Below, one piece after another: positions 47,534-56,721 of a stretch of 64,000 bases of DNA (position 1 is the stretch's first letter; each line of letters starts with the position of its first letter). The stretch is taken from assembly GCF_963665675.1 (NCBI RefSeq), contig NZ_OY762426.1, positions 2,728,001-2,792,000 on the forward strand, in the 5' to 3' direction. A model generated the notes under the pieces. It saw nothing but the letters and a program-made list of their open reading frames with translations, made no database searches and was not told the origin of the DNA. The DNA is from an uncultured Methanolobus sp. GTDB lineage: Archaea > Halobacteriota > Methanosarcinia > Methanosarcinales > Methanosarcinaceae. The position numbers and the translations under genes are program-made.

Positions 47534-48151
47534 ATGTTAAGAAAAAGTGTCATTTTCATTATTCTATGCCTTTATTCCGTGATAGGCGCAACAGCCATCG
47601 GTGTAGGTGTAGCTCCTGCAAATTTTACCTTTGAAGCACATGTCGGAATCACAAACCAACAGTCTCTTTTTGTAATAAATGATGGCGAAGGCATTGCAGA
47701 GTACAGAGTCTATGTAGATGATCAATACGTAGACTGGTTTACTATATCGCCGAACAATTTCACACTTGAACCCGGGGAACATAATGAAGTCACAATAGGA
47801 GTAAAAGCACCACTTTCAGCAAGTGGGGATTATGACCTGAAAGCTTATGTCATCGCCTCAACACCATCCTCTAACTTTGAGGTTGGCAGCGGTATCAAAA
47901 TACCTGTGCACCTTACAGTCTCAAATGATAGTCTGTTCTTAATGCTAGGAACTGTAAGTATATTACTGATTGGAATTGTAGCTGCCGGAAGCAGATGGAA
48001 AAAAAGAAGGAAAGGAAAGATGACCGGGCAGAGTGACAAAATAGAAACTGCAGATACGGCTGTTTTGACACCTGTGATTGAAAATGCTGATAATCAGGAG
48101 GATTTAGAGTCTACTGTTGAAGAAGATTCCGATTCTGTACCTGAGAAATGA
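47534..48151 (+). CDS. Membrane-anchored exported protein with an Ig-like (COG1470-type) domain
   Basis: The 205-residue protein has a signal peptide (KSVIFIILCLYSVIGATA), one beta-sandwich domain of about 105 residues (GVAPANFTFEAHVGITNQQS, then FTLEPGEHNEVTIGVKAP), a membrane segment (SLFLMLGTVSILLIGIVAAG), a basic stop-transfer stretch and an acidic cytoplasmic tail. The domain resembles the gene at 54031-54513. Proteins of this type often accompany archaeal pilus loci; a role in the neighbouring pilus system is inference. Confidence 0.65.
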   Translation: MLRKSVIFIILCLYSVIGATAIGVGVAPANFTFEAHVGITNQQSLFVINDGEGIAEYRVYVDDQYVDWFTISPNNFTLEPGEHNEVTIGVKAPLSASGDYDLKAYVIASTPSSNFEVGSGIKIPVHLTVSNDSLFLMLGTVSILLIGIVAAGSRWKKRRKGKMTGQSDKIETADTAVLTPVIENADNQEDLESTVEEDSDSVPEK

Positions 48152-48234
48152 ACTTGTACATGTCTAAAAAGAGGCTTATTGATTTGCCATAAACAAGCTC
48201 AAGCTTGCTAACCATGATTGGTATTTAAAGAAAT

Positions 48235-48638
48235 AAAGATTGAGCTCTGTAGAATTCCTATTTATATGAGTGACACAGACATTGCTCTTTTTCATTTCTA
48301 CAAAAACAACCTGCAAGCTGAAAACAAAGTGACCATCCGCCAAAGGCGGCATATTCCTATGCTGTCATACAGAAATCACGTGAAGAAAGTATTCCATTGT
48401 ATTGTGCAGATTATTTATTATTGTCTTATGGGAAAACGCCGGCTTCGCCGGATCCTTCGGGACCATTCAAGTTATTCATAATCCACGATAAATCAGTTTG
48501 CAAACTGATAACAACTCAATTATCCGCTGCTATACAGAAATTGTTGCATTCATTTCAGCTTTTGACTATTTAACTGGCAAAGCGACCTGCTTACCTTAAA
48601 GTTTTGATGCCAGAATTTCTACAGAGCCAAAGATTGAG
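48235..48638. mobile_element. MITE-like element, copy 1, with 9-10-bp target duplication
   Basis: The element spans 48244-48628. Its ends are inverted repeats: GCTCTGTAGAATTC at the left, and at the right GGCTCTGTAGAAATTC on the minus strand. AAAGATTGAG occurs just outside both ends (48235-48244 and 48629-48638), a convincing target duplication. End sequence and 9-bp duplication recall the IS903 group of IS5-family elements (GGCTTTGT... ends). There is no transposase gene, so it is non-autonomous. Internal hairpins include CCGCCAAAGGCGG and CCGGCTTCGCCGG. A related copy lies at 54584-54959. It sits directly 3' of the pilus operon. Confidence 0.75.
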
Positions 48639-48642
48639 TAAA

Positions 48643-49809
48643 TCAAGGAATTGTTATCGTAACATCTGAACTACTTATTCTGACGCTCATATTGTAAAAA
48701 GATGCTCTTACAAGACCATCATCTAACATTTCCACATCACCCTGTGTTGAAAGATAATTGTACCAGGCACTGGGGTATTCTGAACATATTGTGAGATTTG
48801 TTTCATCTACAGATGGATATGTCTTCTCTTCATGGTCTTCAACCTGAATGTTAATTGTAGAAATGCCATTTCCACCCATGCTGTCGGCTACTCCAACTAC
48901 ATTGAATGTCTGGATATTCAGAAGTCTGGTTTCATTATCTACAGTAATAAAAGGTCTGGATCGTACCAGCGATTCATTGCTTGTGGATTGCTGCAATATT
49001 ACAGCTCCATTCTCAAATATGTAATCCTGATCTATCCAGAAATTGTTAGATGAACTGTATTTGAAAGACCCTGTAGTAAAATTCATTGTTTTATCTTTAG
49101 TATACCGAATCTCAGAATATTCATATGGAGGCAATTTTTCATACTCTATCAAAAATGATCCCTCAAGCATGAGAGTAAAAGGCTTATTAACATCCTCTAA
49201 CATGTCCGAAAAACCATAAACCGGACCCAAAGCATCGAATGTAAAATACTCATCGGTGCCTACTGTAGGAGTTGCAACATACTTATTGAAGGAATGATTA
49301 TCATATTCAGTTTCTATATGCAATGAATTATTATTGAACCACTCAGCTTCAAACCAATTATTTCCATCGATTATAACTTCATAGGTATCCAACGACCCTC
49401 TTTCTTTTACAAGAAGAAATGAAGATATGGAAGTCAGATTATCCAAAACGTAAACAGAATCAAATCTATTTTCCGGTTCTGCTACGTCAATCATTGAGAT
49501 ATTAATCCAGCTACTGTTCGGATCAACGGTCAGTGTCCCGCTGGAAGATACAGATGGACCTAAAGGCATTTCCTTCCCTCCTAAAGAGATCTGGACCTTT
49601 TCATTTGAACTTCCTGAAGCAGCCAGTGAAGCAATTTCTATAAAGCTATCCCTTACTTCCTGCATATGCTGGATGTCATTCTCAGAACCCAGTGAAGGTA
49701 TGTAATAAGCATTAATAGCAGAGACGAATGTTGTCAGGACAGCAAGAATCAGAATTGCAGCTATCACCGTTGAAACGGCATCATAGGAGGAGTTCAGTTT
49801 TTTAATCAT
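48643..49809 (-). CDS. Large exported pilin-like protein of the pilus operon
   Basis: The 388-residue protein has a class III-like N-terminus: short basic start (IKKLNSSYDAVSTV), then the hydrophobic helix IAAILILAVLTTFVSAINAY. The rest is a beta-rich extracellular domain with many N-x-S/T sites. It overlaps the upstream minor-pilin gene by 4 nt and shares an operon with the secretion ATPase and membrane protein. It probably is a pilus tip or minor subunit. Specific family not recognised. Confidence 0.65.
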   Translation of the reverse strand: MIKKLNSSYDAVSTVIAAILILAVLTTFVSAINAYYIPSLGSENDIQHMQEVRDSFIEIASLAASGSSNEKVQISLGGKEMPLGPSVSSSGTLTVDPNSSWINISMIDVAEPENRFDSVYVLDNLTSISSFLLVKERGSLDTYEVIIDGNNWFEAEWFNNNSLHIETEYDNHSFNKYVATPTVGTDEYFTFDALGPVYGFSDMLEDVNKPFTLMLEGSFLIEYEKLPPYEYSEIRYTKDKTMNFTTGSFKYSSSNNFWIDQDYIFENGAVILQQSTSNESLVRSRPFITVDNETRLLNIQTFNVVGVADSMGGNGISTINIQVEDHEEKTYPSVDETNLTICSEYPSAWYNYLSTQGDVEMLDDGLVRASFYNMSVRISSSDVTITIP

Positions 49810-50210
49810 ACTCTTTTGACCTCACCTATAGCGATTATTGCTCTCTGGTGGATTACCGTAATTTTTACATCAGTCATATTCGTACTTGAAGCAGTACTCG
49901 CACTAAGATACAACGTATCCGGGAATTTCCAGAAACTTTCGTTTGTAAGCTCGGTTAATTTGTAATCCTTTTTATCAAATATATTAGAAGCATTACTAAT
50001 CTCAATATGGACATCGTTAGTTCTGATTGGGTCTCCGCCAACATGAGTGATATCAATGACACTATCATTACTCTGGTTGAAACTCATTTCTATTTCAATG
50101 TAAGGAGGGCGTTCTTCCGGCAACATAGCATAAATACCAAGTGATAACACAGCTGCAAGCGTTACTACCATTGCAAGTTTAAGCACTTCACCAATCATTT
50201 CCGAAGCCAT
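49806..50210 (-). CDS. Minor pilin-like protein
   Basis: The 134-residue protein has an N-terminal hydrophobic helix (MIGEVLKLAMVVTLAAVLSL) and a small beta domain with ITHVGGDPIRTNDVHIEI, the HxGGD-IxxxD pattern shared by the archaeal pilins at 54998-57351. The usual prepilin cleavage motif is weak. It lies 8 nt after the membrane-platform gene, so it belongs to the same pilus machine. Confidence 0.65.
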   Translation of the reverse strand: MASEMIGEVLKLAMVVTLAAVLSLGIYAMLPEERPPYIEIEMSFNQSNDSVIDITHVGGDPIRTNDVHIEISNASNIFDKKDYKLTELTNESFWKFPDTLYLSASTASSTNMTDVKITVIHQRAIIAIGEVKRV

Positions 50211-50218
50211 TTTTCCAC

Positions 50219-52054
50219 CTAGTAATTCATAAGCATTGTAAAGCAGACAAAGGTAAGTGCAAGAAATATTACAGAATGCTTAAGACCTGAAAAAAGGTTA
50301 CCGTGTGCCATTTCCCCAAGTATCAAACCTGAGAAGAAGCCCAGTATCCCGCATGTGTTAAACATCGTTGAGGTTATCTGGTCAACATTAAGCATACCAT
50401 CCCCTCCAAGACCTGACATGGATGGTATGAACTGCGTTGAAAAGGAATAACAGACATACATGAACGTCCCAAAAGCAATGTACACAGTTGCAAGGTAAAT
50501 GAATCCTGTATGGAACCGGTCATCCCTGAGTTTCAGCATGTTCTCCGTATCTTCAGCAGCTATCAGAAGCACATCCCTGGTATCATCACTTACTTCAGTA
50601 GCTTTTACTAGAAGAGTTACTGCTCTTCTGAGAGCGGGCGTACCTATCCTGTTCTCAAAACGCGACAGGGCATCTTTCATTTCACCGCCCCATTCCATGT
50701 CAAGCCAGACCCTCTTTACTTCACCTGACAACAATCCGACATCGGACCTCAAAAGGAGGCTGATAGCATGGTTTATCGGGATACCCATTTCATTGACTTC
50801 CGCAAGTCTCCTGAGAAAATCAGGCACAGCCCTATCCAGTTTTGCCAGTCTTCTCATCTTGTATTCATGGGCAAGTGAAACAGGAAGAATTGCAATGATC
50901 ACAGACAGGACAATCTGTTTGTTCAGGTCGTCTGACATCAGCAAAAATGGGAGGGACATCAGTGGGACACTGAAAATAAATGCGTACGATGGTTTTTGAA
51001 GTACTGGAGCCAGGGGATTTTTTAATTTACCGATTATCTTTCTTCTTAATTTTTTATTGTTATAGTTCTTAAGGTTTGATTCATAATTCTCTTCATCTAT
51101 TTCTTCTTCTTCTTCCGTAGAGTGTGATTTTCTCTGGGTTTCCCTGTTCACATAGTGAATACCAAGCTCTTCCTTAGGGGAAATGGAATCAATCAGCACT
51201 ATTAATGCAATCGAACCCATTGGAAGTCCCAGATAGAGTGCATGGAACAGGTAAGAGGTCTGGCTGAGATTAAGGAGGCCAATAGTCACAAGTGTAATCA
51301 TCAAAAATATAGGGACAGCAACAAATGCGACAACGTAAACTTCAGAGATTATTTCCAGTGTTTTGATAAACATTTCCTGGGTTTTTTTTGCATGTAGAAA
51401 ATATTGTTCAGTCTTGACCGCAAAATACTGATGAATATTACTTCCTCCCTGTATCATGGGAACAAGATTCTCAAGAAAATCATGGAATGTTTTGGATGGC
51501 GTGGTCCGTGCAGTATTCTTCACGGCTTTAACAAGATCATTTCCCAGCAGTTCTACGTCCCTCACTATATAAAGTGCTTCAGTGGCAATCTCACCGTATA
51601 TGTGAGGATTTTGTGCAAGTTCCCTGAAAGTTTCATATATAGGTGTCCCGCCTTTTGTCATCCCATAACAGAAAGAGGAAGCATGAGGAAGTAATACGTC
51701 TATTTTAGTTGCACGTGAATAAGCGATAAAACGCGGATATTGCAGATATGACCAGTAAACGATGTAGGCTGAAATTATCGGCAGGAGGATATATGTGATA
51801 CCTGAGAAAATTATATTCTCATATGTACGGAGTATTCCAAATCCCGGTATGACTGACAAAAACTGCATTAAGTACAAAGATACGAGCACAACCACATAGG
51901 TCTGGACGGCATATAGAAATCCCTGTTCAACATACGTAGAGTAGTGGATATCCATCCTTGCAGCCCTGAGATTATGTATCAGATGATAATATTTATCAGA
52001 ACGTTTTCTGGCATATTGCCTGACAAATCCTAAATTTATAACCGGACTATACAT
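50219..52054 (-). CDS. Pilus membrane platform protein, TadC/ArlJ (T2SSF) family, double domain
   Basis: The 611-residue protein holds two T2SSF domains. Copy 1 is at about 105-270 (HASSFCYGMTKGGTPIYETF); copy 2 at about 400-560 (FLRRLAEVNEMGIPINHAIS). Each has a helical core, with hydrophobic segments between and after; an acidic linker (EEEEEIDEE) separates them. This is the platform on which the ATPase acts to assemble pilins. It follows the ATPase gene by 18 nt. Confidence 0.85.
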   Translation of the reverse strand: MYSPVINLGFVRQYARKRSDKYYHLIHNLRAARMDIHYSTYVEQGFLYAVQTYVVVLVSLYLMQFLSVIPGFGILRTYENIIFSGITYILLPIISAYIVYWSYLQYPRFIAYSRATKIDVLLPHASSFCYGMTKGGTPIYETFRELAQNPHIYGEIATEALYIVRDVELLGNDLVKAVKNTARTTPSKTFHDFLENLVPMIQGGSNIHQYFAVKTEQYFLHAKKTQEMFIKTLEIISEVYVVAFVAVPIFLMITLVTIGLLNLSQTSYLFHALYLGLPMGSIALIVLIDSISPKEELGIHYVNRETQRKSHSTEEEEEIDEENYESNLKNYNNKKLRRKIIGKLKNPLAPVLQKPSYAFIFSVPLMSLPFLLMSDDLNKQIVLSVIIAILPVSLAHEYKMRRLAKLDRAVPDFLRRLAEVNEMGIPINHAISLLLRSDVGLLSGEVKRVWLDMEWGGEMKDALSRFENRIGTPALRRAVTLLVKATEVSDDTRDVLLIAAEDTENMLKLRDDRFHTGFIYLATVYIAFGTFMYVCYSFSTQFIPSMSGLGGDGMLNVDQITSTMFNTCGILGFFSGLILGEMAHGNLFSGLKHSVIFLALTFVCFTMLMNY

Positions 52055-52072
52055 TCTGTATCTGACCCCCTT

Positions 52073-53719
52073 TCATTGTTCACCTGAAGCCAGAAGTTCC
52101 ATTACTTTTTCAGGGTCCTTGACGTAAGCGTTTATCGACTGGATGAACTGGTTATAGTCCCTCATACCTCTTTCAAGCATAAGATCAAGGAACATTGTTC
52201 TCCGGCTAAGTTCTTTATCTATTTTTTCTTTGGTCCATCCCATTTTATTCCCGATATCCAGGAGTACCTTTGAGCCCTTGAATTCAAATGAATCTGTAAG
52301 AGGGTCCCATAAAAAAGTATCCTGCAGCTCGATGCTATCTGTTACGCTAGTAACTTCTGAAATATGTGAAGCTTTTCTTTTTTCAATACTATTTTCATAT
52401 ATATTGGACTGCATGGAGATGATGTCCAATGCACTGAACATGGCAGGCGGCACATTTATAGGAGGATTGGTAAACCTGTTAATTACTTCCCGCGGCGTTC
52501 CGGCATGGAAAGTGGAACATGTTGCATGTCCTGCATTCATTGCCTGGAAAAGCGTCTGGGATTCACGTCCCCTTACTTCTCCTACAAGAAGGTATTCAGG
52601 TCTTTGCCTTAATGATGCCCTTAAAAGGTCTTCAAGGTCAATGGTACCAATCTTGTTTACGGCTAGACCCTCTCTGGTTATTGTTGATATCCAGTTCTTA
52701 TGAGGAAGGTTAATCTCCGGTGTATCTTCTAGAGTAACGATCCTGACACTTGTGGGAATAAAAAGACAGATCGCGTTTAAAGACGAGGTTTTTCCAGTAG
52801 CAGTGCCTCCACAGAAAAGAATGCTTTTCCCATGTTCCATACAGAACCAGAAATAAGACATCATTTCAGATGAGAAGGTATTCAATGCAATGAGATCAAG
52901 AGGTGTCAGCGGTACTTTCTTCTGCCGGCGTATACTGAATGAACTGCCTTTGGGACTAATATCGTGACCATAAGTAATATTAATACGGGATCCGTCACGC
53001 ATGACTGTATCCAGTATGGGTGTTGATCTTGAAAGATGACGGGCGCTCTGCTGCGCTATGAGCGTGACGAAATGATCAAGTTCCTCGTCATTTGAAAATA
53101 CAACATTGGTCTTTATATTTCCATAGGTTTTATGATAAACAAATATCGGTATGTTCACACCATTGCACCATACGTCTTCAATGTTGGAATCTTTCATGAT
53201 CGCACTTATAGGTCCGAAATCAATGAAGTCACGTTTCAGGTAGTAGTAGATCTTTTCAAAGGTCCTTGCCTGGAGATCGAAGTATTCTGTAAGTGTATGC
53301 TTTGCGTTTTCCCGCAACAGCTTATACCTGTCAACAGAATCAAGCTCATTTCCGTCCTCTGCATTCAAAATAGTGAGCCTGTCACCCATAACATTATTGA
53401 ATTCTTCAAGCAATGTTTTTTCGAATTTGTTCAGTTTTGGTTCTATTAAATAATAATATACGTTTCTCTTTTGCCTGTCTAATAATATAGAGATGAAACA
53501 ATATGGCTCATCTACCCAGTAGCGCTCGATTTCCTCCATGTGTGGCGGAGGCAGGAATGAAACAAGATTATCTGTAGTTTCGGATTCAAGCAGTAAATCA
53601 CCGTTGTTTCCTGATATGCGGCTTGAGATACCTTTCAGTACCTGTGGCTTTTCCGGTATGTGAGCTGATGAGATTATTTGCATTACTGAACTGTTGAATT
53701 TATTAATGATTGCCTTCAT
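52073..53719 (-). CDS. Type II/IV secretion-type ATPase (PilB/ArlI/GspE-like) for pilus assembly
   Basis: The 548-residue ATPase has ILFCGGTATGKTSSLNAICL (Walker A), RIVTLEDTPEINLPH (Asp box), LLRASLRQRPEYLLVGEVRG (Walker B), then AMNAGHATCSTFHAGTPREV (His box). It is the first gene of the operon and powers pilus assembly from the cytoplasm. No KaiC-like ArlH or other archaellum genes are adjacent, so a pilus rather than an archaellum is indicated. No prepilin peptidase gene is in the window. Confidence 0.9.
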   Translation of the reverse strand: MKAIINKFNSSVMQIISSAHIPEKPQVLKGISSRISGNNGDLLLESETTDNLVSFLPPPHMEEIERYWVDEPYCFISILLDRQKRNVYYYLIEPKLNKFEKTLLEEFNNVMGDRLTILNAEDGNELDSVDRYKLLRENAKHTLTEYFDLQARTFEKIYYYLKRDFIDFGPISAIMKDSNIEDVWCNGVNIPIFVYHKTYGNIKTNVVFSNDEELDHFVTLIAQQSARHLSRSTPILDTVMRDGSRINITYGHDISPKGSSFSIRRQKKVPLTPLDLIALNTFSSEMMSYFWFCMEHGKSILFCGGTATGKTSSLNAICLFIPTSVRIVTLEDTPEINLPHKNWISTITREGLAVNKIGTIDLEDLLRASLRQRPEYLLVGEVRGRESQTLFQAMNAGHATCSTFHAGTPREVINRFTNPPINVPPAMFSALDIISMQSNIYENSIEKRKASHISEVTSVTDSIELQDTFLWDPLTDSFEFKGSKVLLDIGNKMGWTKEKIDKELSRRTMFLDLMLERGMRDYNQFIQSINAYVKDPEKVMELLASGEQ

Positions 53720-54030
53720 ATCCAGAACCCCGTGTTTTTCGTTTTTTAGTTCAGTTAGCTAATTTTATTTCCTGAATTTGAAAACAGGAACTATTTGTTT
53801 CAGTCCGACTGATCCATGGCAAAAGCAGACCATTGGAACCTGCATACATGTGCAAAAACAAATGCAACTGCTGTATAGTCAGAACTGAAACTGCAATTTA
53901 ATAGGAAATATGTATGACAGGTTCTATAAAAACCAGAGCATTTGGATTACAGATATTATCTTTAAAGATAACAGATGCAACTGCAGATTTTCATATGCAT
54001 TTTAATTAAAAACGAAATTATGGTATTGTA
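53720..54030. other. Gene-free stretch upstream of the pilus operon
   Basis: No gene is visible. It should contain the minus-strand promoter of the ATPase gene at its left end; I see no clear TATA box there. No repeat copies recognised. Confidence 0.35.
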
Positions 54031-54513
54031 TTAAAAATAATTCATCATATGCTGAGAAAACGATGTGTAGACGTGTATCCCGGGTTGATCTGCACTATTA
54101 CCTGTGACAATTGTTACAGGAATCCTGATCCCCGCACCAATTCCCAGATCAGTACCGTCAGATGATGCGGCGACATTAATTTTAAGGGAAATGTTCCCTG
54201 ATGCACTGTCCGATGGAATACAACTTACAGTAACTTCTTTTGTCATACCCGGTGAAAGATCAAATCTTGACGAGGATATTATGATCTGACTTGAGTATTC
54301 GCTGTCCGTGTAAACCATATAACTTGAAAGGTCGTTTCCATTGTTAATGACAGTAATGTTCTTCTGTAAAACGCCATCTTTTAAATCAAACTGAAGACTA
54401 TGCGGGGAAACACCAACAGACACGGCTGATGTGGTCTGCGTTAAAAGAATGACAGAAAGAATTGTTAATACAGATCTTAAGATCGTTTTTTTCAAGCCGG
54501 GATAATAACACAC
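54031..54513 (-). CDS. Exported single-domain Ig-like protein
   Basis: The product has up to 160 residues: a signal peptide (SVLTILSVILLTQTTSAVSV) and one beta-sandwich domain (VSPHSLQFDLKDGVLQKNIT, then FDLSPGMTKEVTVSC). It is related to the domain of the gene at 47534-48151 but lacks the membrane anchor. Start is unclear: GTG at 54513 or TTG at 54495. It lies between the two pilus gene groups. Confidence 0.6.
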   Translation of the reverse strand: MCYYPGLKKTILRSVLTILSVILLTQTTSAVSVGVSPHSLQFDLKDGVLQKNITVINNGNDLSSYMVYTDSEYSSQIIISSSRFDLSPGMTKEVTVSCIPSDSASGNISLKINVAASSDGTDLGIGAGIRIPVTIVTGNSADQPGIHVYTSFSQHMMNYF

Positions 54514-54583
54514 AAGTAATAATATAGTAGTTAATAATATATAAATTATAGAGCAAACAGTAATTAAAATTCTTTAATTCCGG

Positions 54584-54959
54584 GCTTTGTAGATTTTCTA
54601 TTGACAAAAGTGATACATACATTGCCATTTTTCATTTCCACAAAAAAAACCTGCAAACTAAAAGCACAGTAACCATCCGCCGAAGGCGGCACATTCCTAT
54701 GCTGATAATCTACAGAAGGCCTGCGAAAAAAGTATTTCAAGAATAAGCAGATTATTTTGTTTAGTCGTGTGGGAAAACGCCGGCTTTGCCGGACCCTCCG
54801 GGACCACTCAAGTTATTCATTACCACGACAGGTCAGCTTGCAAACTGATAACAAGCATCTACTTGCTGATGTACAAGATCATTTCAGTCTTTAGAATATT
54901 GACCTGAATAAATCGACCTGCTTACCTTAAAGTTTTAATGACAGGATTTCTACAGAGCC
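54584..54959. mobile_element. MITE-like element, copy 2
   Basis: This 376-nt stretch aligns end to end, in the same orientation, with the copy at 48244-48628. Ends are GGCTTTGTAGA-type at the left (from 54583) and GGCTCTGTAGAAATCC on the minus strand at the right. Hairpins CCGCCGAAGGCGG and CCGGCTTTGCCGG are kept, and the differences from copy 1 fall mostly in loops. No exact target duplication remains (ttaattccg against taatttcaa), so it may be older. It sits directly 3' of the second pilin cluster. Confidence 0.7.
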
Positions 54960-54977
54960 TAATTTCAAAAATGCTTC

Positions 54978-55007
54978 AAAATAGAAAAACGGAACCCTCA
55001 GGGTTCC
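54978..55007 (-). terminator. Hairpin terminator of the pilin cluster
   Basis: GGAACCC at 54991-54997 and GGGTTCC at 55001-55007 flank the stop codon of the last pilin gene; on the minus strand a T-rich run follows (54978-54990). Confidence 0.55.
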
Positions 55008-55531
55008 ATTACAACATTTGTGACAAAAATATTGTTTTCGGTATTCACATCAACCAATGCAAACTCAAATGTTTCACCAACCATAACTACCTGATGTCCA
55101 AACAGGTAACCTTTTTTACCTGCACTGTAAGATGAATTTTGCCATTCAATAAAACTGTATGTTGCCATTTGCCCGGGCTGTAGTGCAGTCTTTTCCTCTG
55201 CAGCACTCCTGGGAGACTGGTCTACAGGATAGAAAGTGAGGTTTTCCTTAGGAAGGAATCCTGTCATTTTAGGCAGACCATGAGATATCATAATTTTGAT
55301 ATCTTCTTTGTATATTACATCACCACCCATGTGCTTGATAACTATCAGTTTATCTGAAGCGGAACATGAAACATCAAAAGTTGCATGTGTCGGATCATCC
55401 TGGTTTTCCACGCTACCTGCAAAAGAACTAACCGCCGCTGCCAGAATAACAGTAACCACTATCATCAGCATCACACCTATTACAGGACTTACGGCATTTT
55501 CTGATTGCATACTTTTTCTATCAGCCTTCAT
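54998..55531 (-). CDS. Archaeal type IV pilin, short (B) type, copy 2
   Basis: The 177-residue pilin has the archaeal pilin N-terminus: a charged leader (KADRKSMQSEN) then AVSPVIGVMLMIVVTVILAA, cut by a prepilin peptidase ahead of the hydrophobic helix. The globular domain has KLIVIKHMGGDVIYKEDIKI and ends NNIFVTNVVMEP. It overlaps the preceding pilin by 4 nt. Closest neighbour in type is 56224-56721. Confidence 0.85.
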   Translation of the reverse strand: MKADRKSMQSENAVSPVIGVMLMIVVTVILAAAVSSFAGSVENQDDPTHATFDVSCSASDKLIVIKHMGGDVIYKEDIKIMISHGLPKMTGFLPKENLTFYPVDQSPRSAAEEKTALQPGQMATYSFIEWQNSSYSAGKKGYLFGHQVVMVGETFEFALVDVNTENNIFVTNVVMEP

Positions 55532-56214
55532 GAGGACACCACCACATCTTTTGTGAAAATCACCTGATTAGTCGGAGTGTGAATTATTTTTATTGTAAAA
55601 ACATCCCCGGGATGCAACGTGTCATCTGAAGGATCTAAAGGATCATCCCCCCAATCTGCAAACATTGCCTGCATAGCAGTCATTCTTACGTTATCCGGGT
55701 CTGGTGGCGTGATATATTCACCTGAATCAGGATCCCAATCTACATTAGGTTCATAATTGGCGTATTCATCTGCAATTACGGTCATTCCTGGCTCTAAGAG
55801 ATATTCTCCGAAAAACTGACCTGGTTTCGGGAAATTTCCTAAATTCCAGAAAGGAGATACTCCGGTAAATGATCTGGTTTTTGTATTATTTACATTAGGC
55901 AAGATTTCCCTTGTCTTATATTCACCTTCTGCATTTGGATTTATAGTTACAATTTTCAAATCCTTTGAAGGTATTTTATCTCCGGTTACCATTGTGATGG
56001 AAATATAACTCGCATTACCATAAATTGAAGCAACGTCTTTTCTCATCTCTACATCAAAACTAGCTTTTGGAGCAACTTCTGAACCTTTCAGCATTCCTGT
56101 ACTGTACGCACTGACAGCAGCTGCAAGGATAACAGTAACAACGACCATTAGCATTACACCTATTACAGGTGATGCAGCTGATGAATTTTTAGTCAATAAA
56201 TTTGATTTTTTCAT
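55528..56214 (-). CDS. Archaeal type IV pilin, long (A) type, copy 2
   Basis: The 228-residue pilin has the leader KKSNLLTKNSSA and helix ASPVIGVMLMVVVTVILAAA. The head domain contains ISITMVTGDKIPSKDLKIVT, TRSFTGVSPFWNLGNF and VFTIKIIHTPTNQVIF. GGTGA is 4 nt before the ATG. It matches 56722-57351 in length, motif order and position relative to a short-type partner. Confidence 0.85.
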   Translation of the reverse strand: MKKSNLLTKNSSAASPVIGVMLMVVVTVILAAAVSAYSTGMLKGSEVAPKASFDVEMRKDVASIYGNASYISITMVTGDKIPSKDLKIVTINPNAEGEYKTREILPNVNNTKTRSFTGVSPFWNLGNFPKPGQFFGEYLLEPGMTVIADEYANYEPNVDWDPDSGEYITPPDPDNVRMTAMQAMFADWGDDPLDPSDDTLHPGDVFTIKIIHTPTNQVIFTKDVVVSS

Positions 56215-56223
56215 TTGTTCACC

Positions 56224-56721
56224 TCATGGCGATAATGTGATTTTGCTGGCATGGATAGTCTGGCCTGAATTTGTGTCAATGACGGTTACCGTGAATGGTT
56301 CACCAATCTCCACTTCCTGGTATATTTCATCCCCATCAAAAGTTATGTAGTCATCCGGCGATGTATATGTAAAATTCACTTTTGCCTCATCTCCCGGATT
56401 CAGGTAACTACTACTGGAAGAGAATGATATTTTATCTGCGTCTACATAGCCGGAAGTAGAAGGATACCCGGATTCAATCTCTACCCGTATGTCTCTTTTA
56501 TCAATTGTGTCACCGCCCAGGTGTTCAAGAATAACACATCCGTCCTGAACCGATGCTTCCGTTATAAATGTCACCTGAGGCGCTCTTTCCTGGGATTGCA
56601 TACTGTTAGCATAAGAACTGACAGCCGCTGCAAGGATTATTGTGACAACTATCATCAGCATCACTCCAATTACAGGCGAAACAGCTTCTGCATTTGAAAA
56701 TATTCTACATCGTTTTTTCAA
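56224..56721 (-). CDS. Archaeal type IV pilin, short (B) type, copy 1
   Basis: The 165-residue pilin has the leader KKRCRIFSNAE, then AVSPVIGVMLMIVVTIILAA, a head with CVILEHLGGDTIDKRDIRVE and a tail SGQTIHASKITLSP. It starts with TTG directly after the TGA of the upstream gene, with GAGGTG 6 nt upstream. It is the short member of the first A-B pair. Confidence 0.85.
   Translation of the reverse strand: MKKRCRIFSNAEAVSPVIGVMLMIVVTIILAAAVSSYANSMQSQERAPQVTFITEASVQDGCVILEHLGGDTIDKRDIRVEIESGYPSTSGYVDADKISFSSSSSYLNPGDEAKVNFTYTSPDDYITFDGDEIYQEVEIGEPFTVTVIDTNSGQTIHASKITLSP

Noticed and set aside
48218..48481. An 87-codon frame inside the first MITE-like copy
   Set aside because: It begins outside the element, crosses its inverted end, and has no counterpart in the second copy.
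50219..53719. Archaellum (arl/fla) operon
   Set aside because: Only an ATPase and a TadC-like platform are present; ArlH, ArlF/G and archaellins are missing, and the platform has two T2SSF domains.
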